Origin: Deltaproteobacteria bacterium
Lineage (GTDB): Bacteria; Desulfobacterota; Syntrophia; Syntrophales; Smithellaceae
Length of the DNA stretch: 13,618 bases
Direction of reading: 5' to 3'
Assembly: GCA_009668925.1 (NCBI GenBank)
Contig: SBEK01000116.1
Span: 1 to 13,618 of the forward strand
In this document: piece after piece, positions 6,937 through 13,618 of the stretch
Layout: every line of letters starts with the position of its first letter
Numbering within the stretch: position 1 is the stretch's first letter
The notes under the pieces: generated by a model
Database searches by the model: none
The model's input: the letters and a program-made list of their open reading frames with translations, nothing else
Told to the model about the DNA's origin: nothing
Program-made: the position numbers and the translations under genes

Positions 6937-7523
6937 TTGGAGGCGTTAACGGCAACGACATCCGAAAAAGGCGTCTGACCCTGGCAGCTCAGGCACTTCG
7001 CGCCGTCTTTCGTTGGATAGGCTTCGCCACAGGAGGGACAAACGGCTACCGGCCCCATTTTCCTGCGCCGGACTTTTTCAGGCTCGACCTGCACATGCTG
7101 TATGCTCAGCAATCCGTGCCCCGCTTCTTTGATTTGGGCGAGAAGAACATCTTTGTCCTGTTCACTCTTCTTTTTCTTTTTGAGATACCAGTCGCGGATT
7201 TCCGGCCAGACACTCATTTTTTCCATATCGAGATAAACCCGCACGCCTTGGCCACTGTATTTTTCGTAAAGCGTAACGGCGAATTTGCCGAAAGGGACGA
7301 TGGAGAGCCAGCCATTCCCGATGGTGCAGGGGGTCAGGATCTGCACCGCATCGGGAAGACAGACGGGCGTTTCACAGACGGCATCAAAAAATTCACCCTC
7401 CGGCAAATGCCTCATCGCCAGATCGACCATAAAGCCTCCGACAATCAGACCGGGCGCGAGATTGCCGTGGAAAGACTTAACCAGATGGAGATACTCTTCG
7501 TAGGAATAGGTACAAATATTCAT
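6933..7523 (-). CDS. FmdE-family protein with C-terminal zinc ribbon
   Basis: A 196-residue member of the FmdE family, named for a gene in methanogen molybdenum formylmethanofuran dehydrogenase operons and also found in bacteria near Mo/W enzymes. The hallmark FHGNLAPGLIVGGFM is at 18-32, followed by C50-ETPVC55-LPDAVQ, then LTPCTIGNGWLS with C66 and FGKFAVTL. A charged linker (about 114-160) leads to a C-terminal CPSC (162-165) and CLSC (177-180) zinc-binding pair. The function is unproven; metal or molybdopterin delivery is the usual suggestion. It lies 58 bases after modC and overlaps the DUF364 gene by four bases. The GGAG ribosome-binding site is 12 bases from the ATG, a long spacing, so translation may be modest. 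Start chosen as the only ATG near the site. Confidence 0.87.
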   Translation of the reverse strand: MNICTYSYEEYLHLVKSFHGNLAPGLIVGGFMVDLAMRHLPEGEFFDAVCETPVCLPDAVQILTPCTIGNGWLSIVPFGKFAVTLYEKYSGQGVRVYLDMEKMSVWPEIRDWYLKKKKKSEQDKDVLLAQIKEAGHGLLSIQHVQVEPEKVRRRKMGPVAVCPSCGEAYPTKDGAKCLSCQGQTPFSDVVAVNASK

Positions 7524-7550
7524 TGATATTTATTGCTCCTTATTCAGTAA

Positions 7551-7570
7551 GGAACAGTCGCGACTGTTCC
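7551..7570. repeat. Perfect 20-bp palindrome between modC and the FmdE-family gene
   Basis: GGAACAGTCGCGACTGTTCC equals its own reverse complement. As RNA it gives an 8-bp stem with a CGCG loop. On the minus strand it follows the modC stop by about 11 bases, but only two U come after it, so it is not a classical terminator. It may trim expression of the two downstream genes relative to modABC, or be a binding site for a dimeric regulator. It is unlike the TATGTCAT operators elsewhere in the window. Confidence 0.6.
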
Positions 7571-7581
7571 CTTCACCTTAT

Positions 7582-8295
7582 TTAATACACCAGCGACAGG
7601 CGCGGTTCTCTCGCCCCTTTGGGTATCGCTCCCTCCCCCGGATCGCGTGTGATGGTCCGCTGCAGCCAGCCGTCGTCGATTTTGCCTTCAACAACCGGCA
7701 GGATCTCATCGGCCAGAAACAGGGCTTCGCTGATATCATGCGTCACGTAAATAATGGGACACGACAGCCGGCCTTTCAGACTCTTAATTTCTTCGCGCAA
7801 TCCGCGTCTCGTCACGACATCCAGCGCGGAAAAAGGTTCGTCCAAAAGCAGCAGCCTGGGGTGACGGGCCAGCGCCTGACAAATGGCACAGCGCTGGCGC
7901 TCCCCGCCGGAAACCATATGGGGTCTGCGTTCGCGCAAATGACTGATTTTGAAAAGGTCGAACAGGGCATCAACTTCTTTCTTATCGACGGCCGCAAAGG
8001 CCGCGTTATCGAAGAGATTCAGGTGCGGGAAGAGGCTGTAGTCCTGAAATACATAGCCCAGCCGCCGGTTCTGCGGCCTTACATTCATCCGGTGAATGGA
8101 ATCAAACCAAACCTCATCGCCAAACACGATCCGCCCCTCGTCCGGTCTTTCGAGCCCCGCCAGTATACGAATGATCGTCGTCTTGCCGCCTCCCGACGGT
8201 CCAATCATTACCGTCATTTTCCCCGCTTGACAGCAAAGCGATAAATCCACGTCAAAATATTTCAGCCGTTTTCTGAACGTTGCGGATATCATCAT
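7582..8295 (-). CDS. modC: Molybdate/tungstate ABC transporter ATP-binding protein
   Basis: The 237-residue ATPase of the importer. Walker A GPSGGGKT is at 32-39, the Q-loop VFQDYSLFPHL at 82-92, the signature VSGGERQR at 128-135, Walker B LLLLDEP at 148-154 and the switch histidine in VTHD at 184-187. It stops soon after the ATPase core, so it lacks the C-terminal TOBE domain through which E. coli ModC (about 350 residues) senses molybdate. Short ModC forms like this are common. The start overlaps the modB stop in an ATGA (8292-8295), and an alternative ATG is one codon later. Assignment to ModC rather than a general sulfate or iron ATPase depends on the neighbouring modA and modB. It works at the inner face of the membrane. 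Confidence 0.9.
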   Translation of the reverse strand: MMISATFRKRLKYFDVDLSLCCQAGKMTVMIGPSGGGKTTIIRILAGLERPDEGRIVFGDEVWFDSIHRMNVRPQNRRLGYVFQDYSLFPHLNLFDNAAFAAVDKKEVDALFDLFKISHLRERRPHMVSGGERQRCAICQALARHPRLLLLDEPFSALDVVTRRGLREEIKSLKGRLSCPIIYVTHDISEALFLADEILPVVEGKIDDGWLQRTITRDPGEGAIPKGAREPRLSLVY

Positions 8296-8951
8296 AGCCG
8301 GGACCCCTCGTTGAGTCTATTAATCGCCAGCAGAAAGACATAGCTGATCGGAAGGAAGCTCAGCGCGATCATCCCTGCGGCGGCGTAGTTCATCATTTCA
8401 ACGGCTTCGTAAATGGCAATCGAAGCTACTTTGGTCTCGCCGGGAATACTTCCTCCGACCATGAGCAACACGCCGAACGCCCCGATCGAATGCAAGAACA
8501 CAAGCACGGCCGCGGCGGCAATGCCCCCCAGTGAGTTCGGTAGAATAACGCGCACAAATGTTGCACGCTTCGACAGCCCGAGGATGCAGGCGCTCTCCAG
8601 AAGCCGCCGGTCAATTTTGCCAAAAGCCGCCTTCATGGGTTGAACGGCAAACGGGATGGAGTAAATAATGGAAGCGATCGCAATGCCCAGAAAGGTAAAT
8701 AAAAGCGAGCCGCCGGTAAGCGTCTCCCAGATGCGTCCGGCAAAGCCCTTGGGTCCCATCACAATGATCAGATAAAAGCCGATCACTGTGGGCGGCAGAG
8801 CCATCGGCAGATAAATGAGCGCCTCCAGAAAAGATTTTCCGGGAAACCGGACATAAGCCAGAAAGTAAGCCACGGGTGCGGCGAAGATGATCAGGAAAAC
8901 CGTCGTGACCAAAGCAAGTTTCACTGTCACAAAAAGCGCTAAGTAGTCCAT
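8292..8951 (-). CDS. modB: Molybdate/tungstate ABC transporter permease
   Basis: The 219-residue membrane channel of the importer. About five hydrophobic segments can be seen, starting with YLALFVTVKLALVTTVFLIIFAA near the N-terminus and ending with AAAGMIALSFLPISYVFLLAI. The ATPase-contact (EAA-like) loop is ESACILGLSKRATFVRVILP, followed by a typical ModB stretch, IGAFGVLLMVGGSIPGETKV, close to the GEFGATLMVGGNIPGKT of well-studied ModB. Length is normal for ModB (about 220-230). The ATG directly follows the modA stop (TAAATG) and the end overlaps modC by four bases, so A, B and C are produced together. The family does not separate molybdate from tungstate, and the abundance of formate dehydrogenases leaves tungstate possible. 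Confidence 0.94.
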   Translation of the reverse strand: MDYLALFVTVKLALVTTVFLIIFAAPVAYFLAYVRFPGKSFLEALIYLPMALPPTVIGFYLIIVMGPKGFAGRIWETLTGGSLLFTFLGIAIASIIYSIPFAVQPMKAAFGKIDRRLLESACILGLSKRATFVRVILPNSLGGIAAAAVLVFLHSIGAFGVLLMVGGSIPGETKVASIAIYEAVEMMNYAAAGMIALSFLPISYVFLLAINRLNEGSRL

Positions 8952-9698
8952 TTACCTGTAACCGTATTTCATTTTGATCTTCGTTGCATGTTCGCAAATC
9001 AGATACGCCAAAAAGAGTTCCGCGCATTTCTTATTTCTCGCGTACTTCGACACGCAGGCGGCCTGGACAATATCCGCAGCTTCAGGAATATAGTAGAAGC
9101 ATCCTCTCTGACCTTGCGCGTTCGCCGTCGCCGACAGTGCGCAGAAACTCATATCTACGGCCTCAGTGCTTGCATACTGAAAGGATTGCGCGATGTCCTG
9201 CGCATTGACCAGCTTGCCTTGCAGCCCCTCCCAGAGTCCGGCTTTTTGAAGGGCTGCTTTGGCTGACGCCCCATAGGGAGCTGTAAGAGGATTAGCCATC
9301 GCAACTTTCTTGATCCGGTCATTTTTCAAAGCGTCGGTCCAGGTTGCGGCCTTGCAGAAATCCTTATTCGCTGACCACAAAATAACCCGGCCTCGCGCAT
9401 AAATGATTGTTCCTTCCGTCCATCCCTCTTTCTGCAACAGATCCGGCCGTTGCAGATCGGCGGACAGGAACACATCATACGGCGCGCCATTTTTGATCTG
9501 GTTGTAAAGGCTGCCGGTCGAAGCGAATGTCGCCTCCACCTTTATACCCGTCCTTTCTTCAAAGTCGGCCGCAATGTCCTGGAAGGCGGAAATGAAATTG
9601 GCCGCAACGGCCACGGAAATTTTTTCCTCCGCGAAAACGTGAAGAGGGGTTGTCAGAACAGTCATGAAAAACAGCGCCAACAGAATGATTTTTTTCAT
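8952..9698 (-). CDS. modA: Molybdate/tungstate-binding periplasmic protein
   Basis: The 248-residue substrate-binding protein of the importer. The signal peptide is MKKIILLALFFMTVLTTPLHVFA, with likely cleavage after FA (residue 23). The mature part begins EEKISVAVAANF, with the ModA features FASTGSLYNQIKNGAPYDVFLSAD (about 60-83) and later ANPLTAPYGASAKAAL and a DIAQSFQYASTEAVD ligand-binding region. The frame stays open to 9770, but that extension runs through the operator and promoter and gives no signal peptide. The ATG at 9698 is preceded by an AAGGAA site about 10 bases upstream and puts the signal peptide at the N-terminus, so it is preferred. First gene of a unit running to 6169. Confidence 0.94.
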   Translation of the reverse strand: MKKIILLALFFMTVLTTPLHVFAEEKISVAVAANFISAFQDIAADFEERTGIKVEATFASTGSLYNQIKNGAPYDVFLSADLQRPDLLQKEGWTEGTIIYARGRVILWSANKDFCKAATWTDALKNDRIKKVAMANPLTAPYGASAKAALQKAGLWEGLQGKLVNAQDIAQSFQYASTEAVDMSFCALSATANAQGQRGCFYYIPEAADIVQAACVSKYARNKKCAELFLAYLICEHATKIKMKYGYR

Positions 9699-9708
9699 AG
9701 AAACCGTA

Positions 9709-9714
9709 TTCCTT
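9709..9714 (-). promoter_or_regulatory. Ribosome-binding site that fixes the modA start
   Basis: AAGGAA on the minus strand, 10 bases before the ATG at 9698. It supports that start over the longer open frame beginning at 9770. Confidence 0.7.
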
Positions 9715-9724
9715 TGCGTCCTTG

Positions 9725-9744
9725 ATATGTTATTAATAACATAT
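9725..9744. promoter_or_regulatory. Palindromic operator, copy 2 (modA promoter)
   Basis: ATATGTTATTAATAACATAT is a perfect 20-bp palindrome. Its core TATGTTATTAATAACATA matches the operator cores upstream of both fdhA genes, with T for C and A for G in the half-sites. It lies 27 bases before the modA ATG and covers the proposed -10 box, the position expected of a repressor site, such as repression of uptake when metal is plentiful. Confidence 0.75.
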
Positions 9745-9755
9745 TCCCTTGTAAA
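9727..9755 (-). promoter_or_regulatory. Possible sigma70-type promoter of the modABC operon
   Basis: Minus-strand -35 TTTACA (9750-9755), a 17-base spacer and -10 TAACAT (9727-9732). Both boxes are only moderately good. The -35 box overlaps the T-tract of the preceding terminator, so termination of fdhA and initiation of modA are packed together. Confidence 0.5.
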
Positions 9756-9785
9756 AAACATCCCGCACATTGCGCGGGATGTTTT
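9753..9785 (-). terminator. Intrinsic terminator of the cytoplasmic fdhA
   Basis: A perfect 12-bp stem, 9755-9766 paired with 9774-9785, with the GC-rich core CATCCCGC/GCGGGATG and a 7-base loop. On the minus strand it ends in six T (9753-9758). It begins about 24 bases after the fdhA stop at 9809. Four T also flank the stem on the plus strand, but no plus-strand gene needs it. Confidence 0.9.
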
Positions 9786-9829
9786 GCCACGCCTTTCAAT
9801 TTGTCACCCTATTTCAATTTGTCAATCCG
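9786..9829. repeat. Short tandem duplication spanning the end of the cytoplasmic fdhA
   Basis: TTTCAATTTGTCA occurs twice, 18 bases apart, on the plus strand (about 9794-9806 and 9812-9824). The first copy in transcription order encodes the final DKLK before the TAG at 9809-9811; the second lies after the stop in the same frame. It looks like a small slippage duplication that shifted the end of the gene. Confidence 0.6.
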
Positions 9830-12511
9830 CACCGCGCAGGCCTTGTATTCCGCCGTCTGCGTGATCGGGTCATAAACTGGATTCGTAAGCCAGTTGGCGC
9901 AGGCTTCGCGGAAATGAAACGCCATCCAGACGAGTCCCTGAGGAACCTGTCGGGTTACACGGGCTTTAACCACGACTTCACCCCGCCGGGATTTCACGGA
10001 AATCATCTCACCGTCCGTAATCCCTTTTGCCTCGGCATCCGCGGCGGAAATATCGGCCGTCTCCTCACCCAGCAAGTCATTGATGCCTTGAGAACGGCCC
10101 GTCTGCGTCCGGGTATGGTAATGATATAAACGGCGTCCCGTTGAGAGCACCAGCGGATACTCTTTATCGGGAACTTCCGCCGGCGGAATCCAGTCAAGGG
10201 CTTTGAAAACACCCAGGCCGCAGGTGAATTTCCCGTCTTTGTGCAGCGTCGGAGTGCCCGGATGAGATTCCGTGGGGGCCGGCCACTGAATGCCGTCATT
10301 TTCGAGACGCGCATACTTGATGCCGGCCATGGACGGCGCCAGCACGGATAATTCATTGTCCCAGATCTCCTGAGCACTGTCCGATTTCCATTTATGCCCC
10401 ATCTTTTTCGCAATTTCCTTGAAAATCCACCAATTGGGTTTGGCTTCCCCCGGCGGAACACTGGCCGTGCGGACGCGGTTGACGCGCCGCTCCGAACTGC
10501 TGAATGTGCCGTCATTTTCACTCCAGGCGGCGGCCGGCAGGATCACGTGCGCAAAGCGCGTCGTTTCCGTGGGGAAAATATCCTGACACACCAGAAATTC
10601 CGCCGCTTGCAGACAACGTTCGACGTGGTGAATATCCGGTTCGGTATTGGCCAGATTTTCCCCGAAAACATAAAAGGCTTTGATGTTTCCCGTGGTCAGA
10701 TTTTCCATCATCGTCGGCATCATCATCCCGGGCTTATCCGGAAGTGATTTAACATTCCAGGCTTTCATGAATTTTTCGCGGGCCTGTTCATTATCGACAC
10801 GCTGATAGCCGGGGAAAACGTTGGGCAGCGCACCCATATCGCAGGCACCCTGGACGTTGTTCTGGCCACGCAGCGGATTGACGCCGCCGCATTCGAAACC
10901 GACGTTCCCCAGAAGCATCTGGAGATTGGCGCAGGACATGACGTTGTTGACGCCGCAGATGTGCTCGGTAATCCCCAGAGTGTACATGAGCATGGCCGGC
11001 CTTACCCGAGCAAGCCGGCGCGCAACATCCTGGATGGTGTCGGCGGAAACGCCGCTGATTTGGGCGGCCCGCTGGGGCGGATACTCCATAACTTTCTTTT
11101 TGAGGTCTTCAAAACCGACGGTGCAGGAGTCCACGTATTTTTTGTCATAAAGTTTTTCGGCAATGAGCACATGCATCACACCGTTCAGGAAAGCAACGTC
11201 CGACCCGACCTTGATCGGCACGTGCAGCTTCGCAAAATCCACCATATCCGTACGCCGGGGATCGATGACAATCAGTTCTGCGCCGCCCAACACCGCATCT
11301 TTAACAAATGTTGCGGCAACCGGATGCGCTTCGCTCATATTCGTGCCGATCATCAGGATCATTTTCGCCTTCATGAAATCAGCGAAGGAATTCGTCATCG
11401 CGCCCGAACCGAATGAGGTTGCCAGACCGGCAACCGTGGGGGCGTGTCAGGTGCGCGCGCAGTGATCGATGTTGTTCGTCCCGATCACCGCGCGGAAAAG
11501 TTTTTGCATCTGATAGGAATCTTCGTTGATGCTGCGGGCACAACTGACACCGGCAATAGCGTCAGGTCCGTCTTTTTTAATAATCTCCTTAAATTTTGAA
11601 GCCACAAGATCGAGCGCCTCATCCCATGATGCTTCGCGGAATTCACCACTGGCCTCGCGAATCAAAGGCGTTTTCAGCCTGTCCTCGGAGTAGATAAAAT
11701 CATAGGCGAAACGGCCTTTGACGCACAGCCGCCCTTGGTTCGGTTGAGCATCCTCAACCGCGGTGACTTTGACAATCTTTCCGTCGCGGACATGCAGCCA
11801 TTGCTGGCAACCGACACCGCAGTAAGGGCAGGTCGTGCGAATTTTTTTAATCTCCCAGGGGCGACCCAGACCTCGGGCCTTTTTTTCCGTGAGCGCTCCC
11901 ACCGGACAGACTTCCACACACTGACCGCAGAAAACGCACTCGCTTTCATTGTAGGGGCAGTCGCCGCCGGTGACAATCTTGCTCTCACCGCCGCGATAGC
12001 CCTGCGAAATGGCCCGGTTGACAACGATTTCATTGCAGGCTTGAACACATCGGCCGCAAAGGATGCACCGGCTGAAATCGCGGACGATAAAAGGATTCTC
12101 ATCTTCCGTCGGATAGATATCGCTTAACTCTTTTTCTTTAAACTGCAACTTGGTAATTTTGTAAAAATAGGCCAGATCCTGGAGCCGGCAATTGCCGTTC
12201 GCTTCACACATCAGGCAGTTATGCCGCCCGGAGGCCAAAAGCAGTTCCACGTTCAACTTTCTGGCGCGATGAACGAACTCGCTGTCCGTTGTAACTTCCA
12301 TTCCCGGCGTCACCGGTGTCGAGCAGGAGGCCATCAACGACCGTGCCCCCTTTACTTCGACACAGCAAACGCGGCAGGCTCCGGTCGGTGCGGCACCCTT
12401 CAAGTAACAAAGGGTCGGAATTTCAATTCCACCATTTCGCGCCGCATCCAGAATCATTTGACCTGGTTCAAAGGGCGTCTCTTTGCCATCCAGAATAAAC
12501 GTATCGCTCAT
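9809..12511 (-). CDS. fdhA: Cytoplasmic selenocysteine formate dehydrogenase with NuoG-like N-terminus
   Basis: A 900-residue catalytic subunit that oxidises formate or reduces CO2 in the cytoplasm; there is no signal peptide. Domains in order: a [2Fe-2S] ferredoxin domain (C35, C46, C49 or C50, C63); a NuoG-type cluster (H97, C99, C102, C108); two [4Fe-4S] clusters (C149/C152/C155/C159 and C192/C195/C198/C202); then the MopB cluster C228-x2-C231-x3-C235-x27-C263 with K265 and the bis-MGD domains. The frame crosses UGA at 11447-11449; the context HCART-U-HAPTVAGL shows Sec355 as the Mo/W ligand. This layout is that of Moorella/clostridial FdhA, which normally works with NuoE/NuoF-like or bifurcating partners; none is adjacent here. 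The start has an AGGAGA site 7 bases upstream. Ignoring the Sec codon would split the gene at 11447. Confidence 0.95.
11417..11449 (-). promoter_or_regulatory. Sec UGA codon and canonical SECIS hairpin of the cytoplasmic fdhA
   Basis: Starting 11 bases after the UGA (11447-11449) is a perfect 7-bp stem, GGUUGCC with GGCAACC, closing the apical loop GGUCU (11417-11435). GGUCU at this distance is the classical SelB-binding SECIS loop of E. coli fdhF. This is strong evidence that the UGA is decoded as selenocysteine and that the host has SelA/B/C/D. Confidence 0.93.
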
Positions 12512-12534
12512 ATGCGCATCTCCTGAAATTCGTC

Positions 12535-12568
12535 TTTGCCATCAATGACATATGCCTTTAATGACATA
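12535..12568. promoter_or_regulatory. Tandem overlapping palindromic operators, copies 3 and 4 (cytoplasmic fdhA)
   Basis: Two 18-bp sites overlap by two bases. On the plus strand they read TTTGCCATCAATGACATA (12535-12552) and TATGCCTTTAATGACATA (12551-12568). Both match the operator core seen near the exported fdhA and modA. They sit just after the predicted start of transcription and 24-57 bases before the ATG, where bound protein would block RNA polymerase. The 16-base period puts the two sites about one and a half helical turns apart. Confidence 0.7.
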
Positions 12569-12581
12569 TCGTGCGAGCTAT

Positions 12582-12610
12582 TCCATACAAAACTATGTCC
12601 ATCCTGTCAA
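12582..12610 (-). promoter_or_regulatory. Sigma70-type promoter of the cytoplasmic fdhA
   Basis: On the minus strand there is a perfect -35 TTGACA (12605-12610), a 17-base spacer and -10 TATGGA (12582-12587). The start of transcription is expected near 12575, immediately before the tandem operators. It lies in the 162-base gap after fdhE, so this fdhA need not depend on fdhE transcription. Confidence 0.7.
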
Positions 12611-12673
12611 CGCGTAAATGCCCGGGATGGAAACTGAATTCAAAGTGCCGAGACCAGCCGTTTTTGGAGTGCG

Positions 12674-13558
12674 TTAAGTCAAGGCATTCCACACGCAAAC
12701 CGCCATGGGCTCATAACCTTTTTCCTGCATGATCATGTCCAGATGAACCAGACTGATTGCGGAAATATCCATGTCCCGCGCCAGCAGACGGCCGGCGCGA
12801 TAAAGGGTTATCAGATATTTATTGCACTGGCCGCACACAAAAGCGGATTCCTGCGTTTTGTTTTCGACGTAGAAGTAATCCATCTCCCGCGGGGTTTCTT
12901 TTTCACAATACGGGCAAACGACGCGTGTGAACCGCCAATCCTGACCACAGGAACTGCAATGCAGGAATCGCCTGCCGCCTTCTTCCTCAATCAACGCGAT
13001 GGATGGAAAATCGCCGCAGATCGGACAATAGCCTTTTTCCCAGGTAAACTCGCCGACCGCCGCGGTGGCTTCCATGGCCCGCCGTTCCAGCAAAACACGC
13101 GCTACCAGGCTCAGCAAAAAAGTTGCATTGGAGGGGAATACGTTGAGATCCCGGCACCAGCGATCCAGCGTCCTGTTTTCAAGATTCGGATCTTTTTTAA
13201 AATAATCGGCTACACGGAGTTTATCCTGCGCAATCAGATCCGACAAACGGCCCATCTCGCCCGCCAGCGCCGGCATCCCTTTTTTCACCGATTCGGCAAG
13301 AGAAAGAGCAACTTCTTTAAATGGCTCCTGCGGTGAAAACAAGTTGATCTGCTGGATGACGGAAACACCGGCCCGAAGCTTTTCCTTGTCGAGGGACGAA
13401 TAATCCACTTTAGGCAGGGCAATGGCGCCGGTCAGTGCTCTTTGACGGTTAATGATCGGCCCGAAAGCTTTCAAAAGTTCAGCGGTGTGAGGGTTTTGCT
13501 CGATAGCACGATCAATAATTTGATCCATAACGGGTGTTTCAGTATTGATTATTGTCAT
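12674..13558 (-). CDS. fdhE: Formate dehydrogenase accessory protein FdhE
   Basis: A 294-residue cytoplasmic protein needed for assembly of active formate dehydrogenase; E. coli FdhE binds iron through cysteines and contacts the catalytic subunits. The N-terminal half is helical. The C-terminal half has four CxxC pairs: C178/C181 (CPICGDFPS), C201/C204 (CSSCG), C215/C218 (CPYCE) and C242/C245 (CGQC), the rubredoxin-like pattern of the family. The open frame extends to 13615, but the ATG at 13558 has an AGGGA ribosome-binding site and the 19 extra residues look non-native, so the shorter form is chosen. It lies upstream of the cytoplasmic fdhA in the same direction. Known FdhE proteins act on exported enzymes such as the one at 748-3867, so it may serve both. 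No terminator is seen after it. Confidence 0.92.
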   Translation of the reverse strand: MTIINTETPVMDQIIDRAIEQNPHTAELLKAFGPIINRQRALTGAIALPKVDYSSLDKEKLRAGVSVIQQINLFSPQEPFKEVALSLAESVKKGMPALAGEMGRLSDLIAQDKLRVADYFKKDPNLENRTLDRWCRDLNVFPSNATFLLSLVARVLLERRAMEATAAVGEFTWEKGYCPICGDFPSIALIEEEGGRRFLHCSSCGQDWRFTRVVCPYCEKETPREMDYFYVENKTQESAFVCGQCNKYLITLYRAGRLLARDMDISAISLVHLDMIMQEKGYEPMAVCVWNALT

Positions 13559-13618
13559 TTTGTCCCTAACGATGTGTAAGCAGCAGAAAGCGGCACGCAC
13601 GGTTTTGCTGCGCACCGC

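Noticed and set aside
9699..9770. N-terminal extension of ModA to the ATG at 9770
   Set aside because: It would place the signal peptide internally and translate through the promoter and operator; the ATG at 9698 has a ribosome-binding site and a proper signal peptide.
9725..12568. The repeated palindromes as a CRISPR array or mobile-element ends
   Set aside because: The copies are few, each adjoins a promoter, there are no spacers of constant length, and no transposase or Cas gene is present.

Overview
The window is about half-GC bacterial DNA carrying a compact locus for formate metabolism and molybdenum/tungsten handling. Two in-frame UGA selenocysteine formate dehydrogenases, a ModABC importer, a MoSto-type molybdenum storage subunit, an FmdE-family protein and a DUF364 protein together suggest a strictly anaerobic, formate-exchanging bacterium. 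A Desulfobacterota/Deltaproteobacteria member, perhaps of the Syntrophales (Syntrophus/Smithella type), fits best; this is inferred from gene content, since there is no rRNA or other taxonomic marker here.

Layout. (1) 1-3867, minus strand: a Tat-exported formate dehydrogenase operon, with catalytic subunit fdhA (3867 to 748, Sec at 3310-3312) followed one base later by the four-cluster Fe-S subunit fdhB (746 to beyond the left edge). (2) 3868-4321: a divergent intergenic region with one sigma70-type promoter facing each way, an 18-bp palindromic operator and a long leader. (3) 4322-6128, plus strand: three tightly packed genes, namely a TiaS-like FDDTD protein, a 76-residue unknown and MosB (molybdenum storage protein). 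(4) 9698-6169, minus strand: modA-modB-modC, then an FmdE-family protein and a DUF4213/DUF364 protein, with three of the four junctions abutting or overlapping. (5) 12511-9809, minus strand: a second, cytoplasmic NuoG-like selenocysteine formate dehydrogenase, ended by a strong intrinsic terminator just before the modA promoter. (6) 13558-12674, minus strand: fdhE, a formate dehydrogenase maturation protein.

How it fits together. ModABC imports molybdate (or tungstate) and MosB probably stores it. FmdE and DUF364 proteins may help deliver metal to pterin cofactors. Both FdhA enzymes consume the metal as Mo/W-bis-MGD. One enzyme works outside the membrane and one inside, so formate could be oxidised or made on both sides.

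The most interesting signal is a palindrome, TATGTYATTNAWRRCAWA. It appears four times: once upstream of the exported fdhA, once over the modA promoter and as a tandem overlapping pair just downstream of the cytoplasmic fdhA promoter. This predicts one metal- or formate-responsive regulator that controls both enzymes and the transporter. The second interesting item is the operon joining a TiaS-like protein and an unrecognised small protein to a lone MosB, a candidate undescribed variant of the metal storage system.
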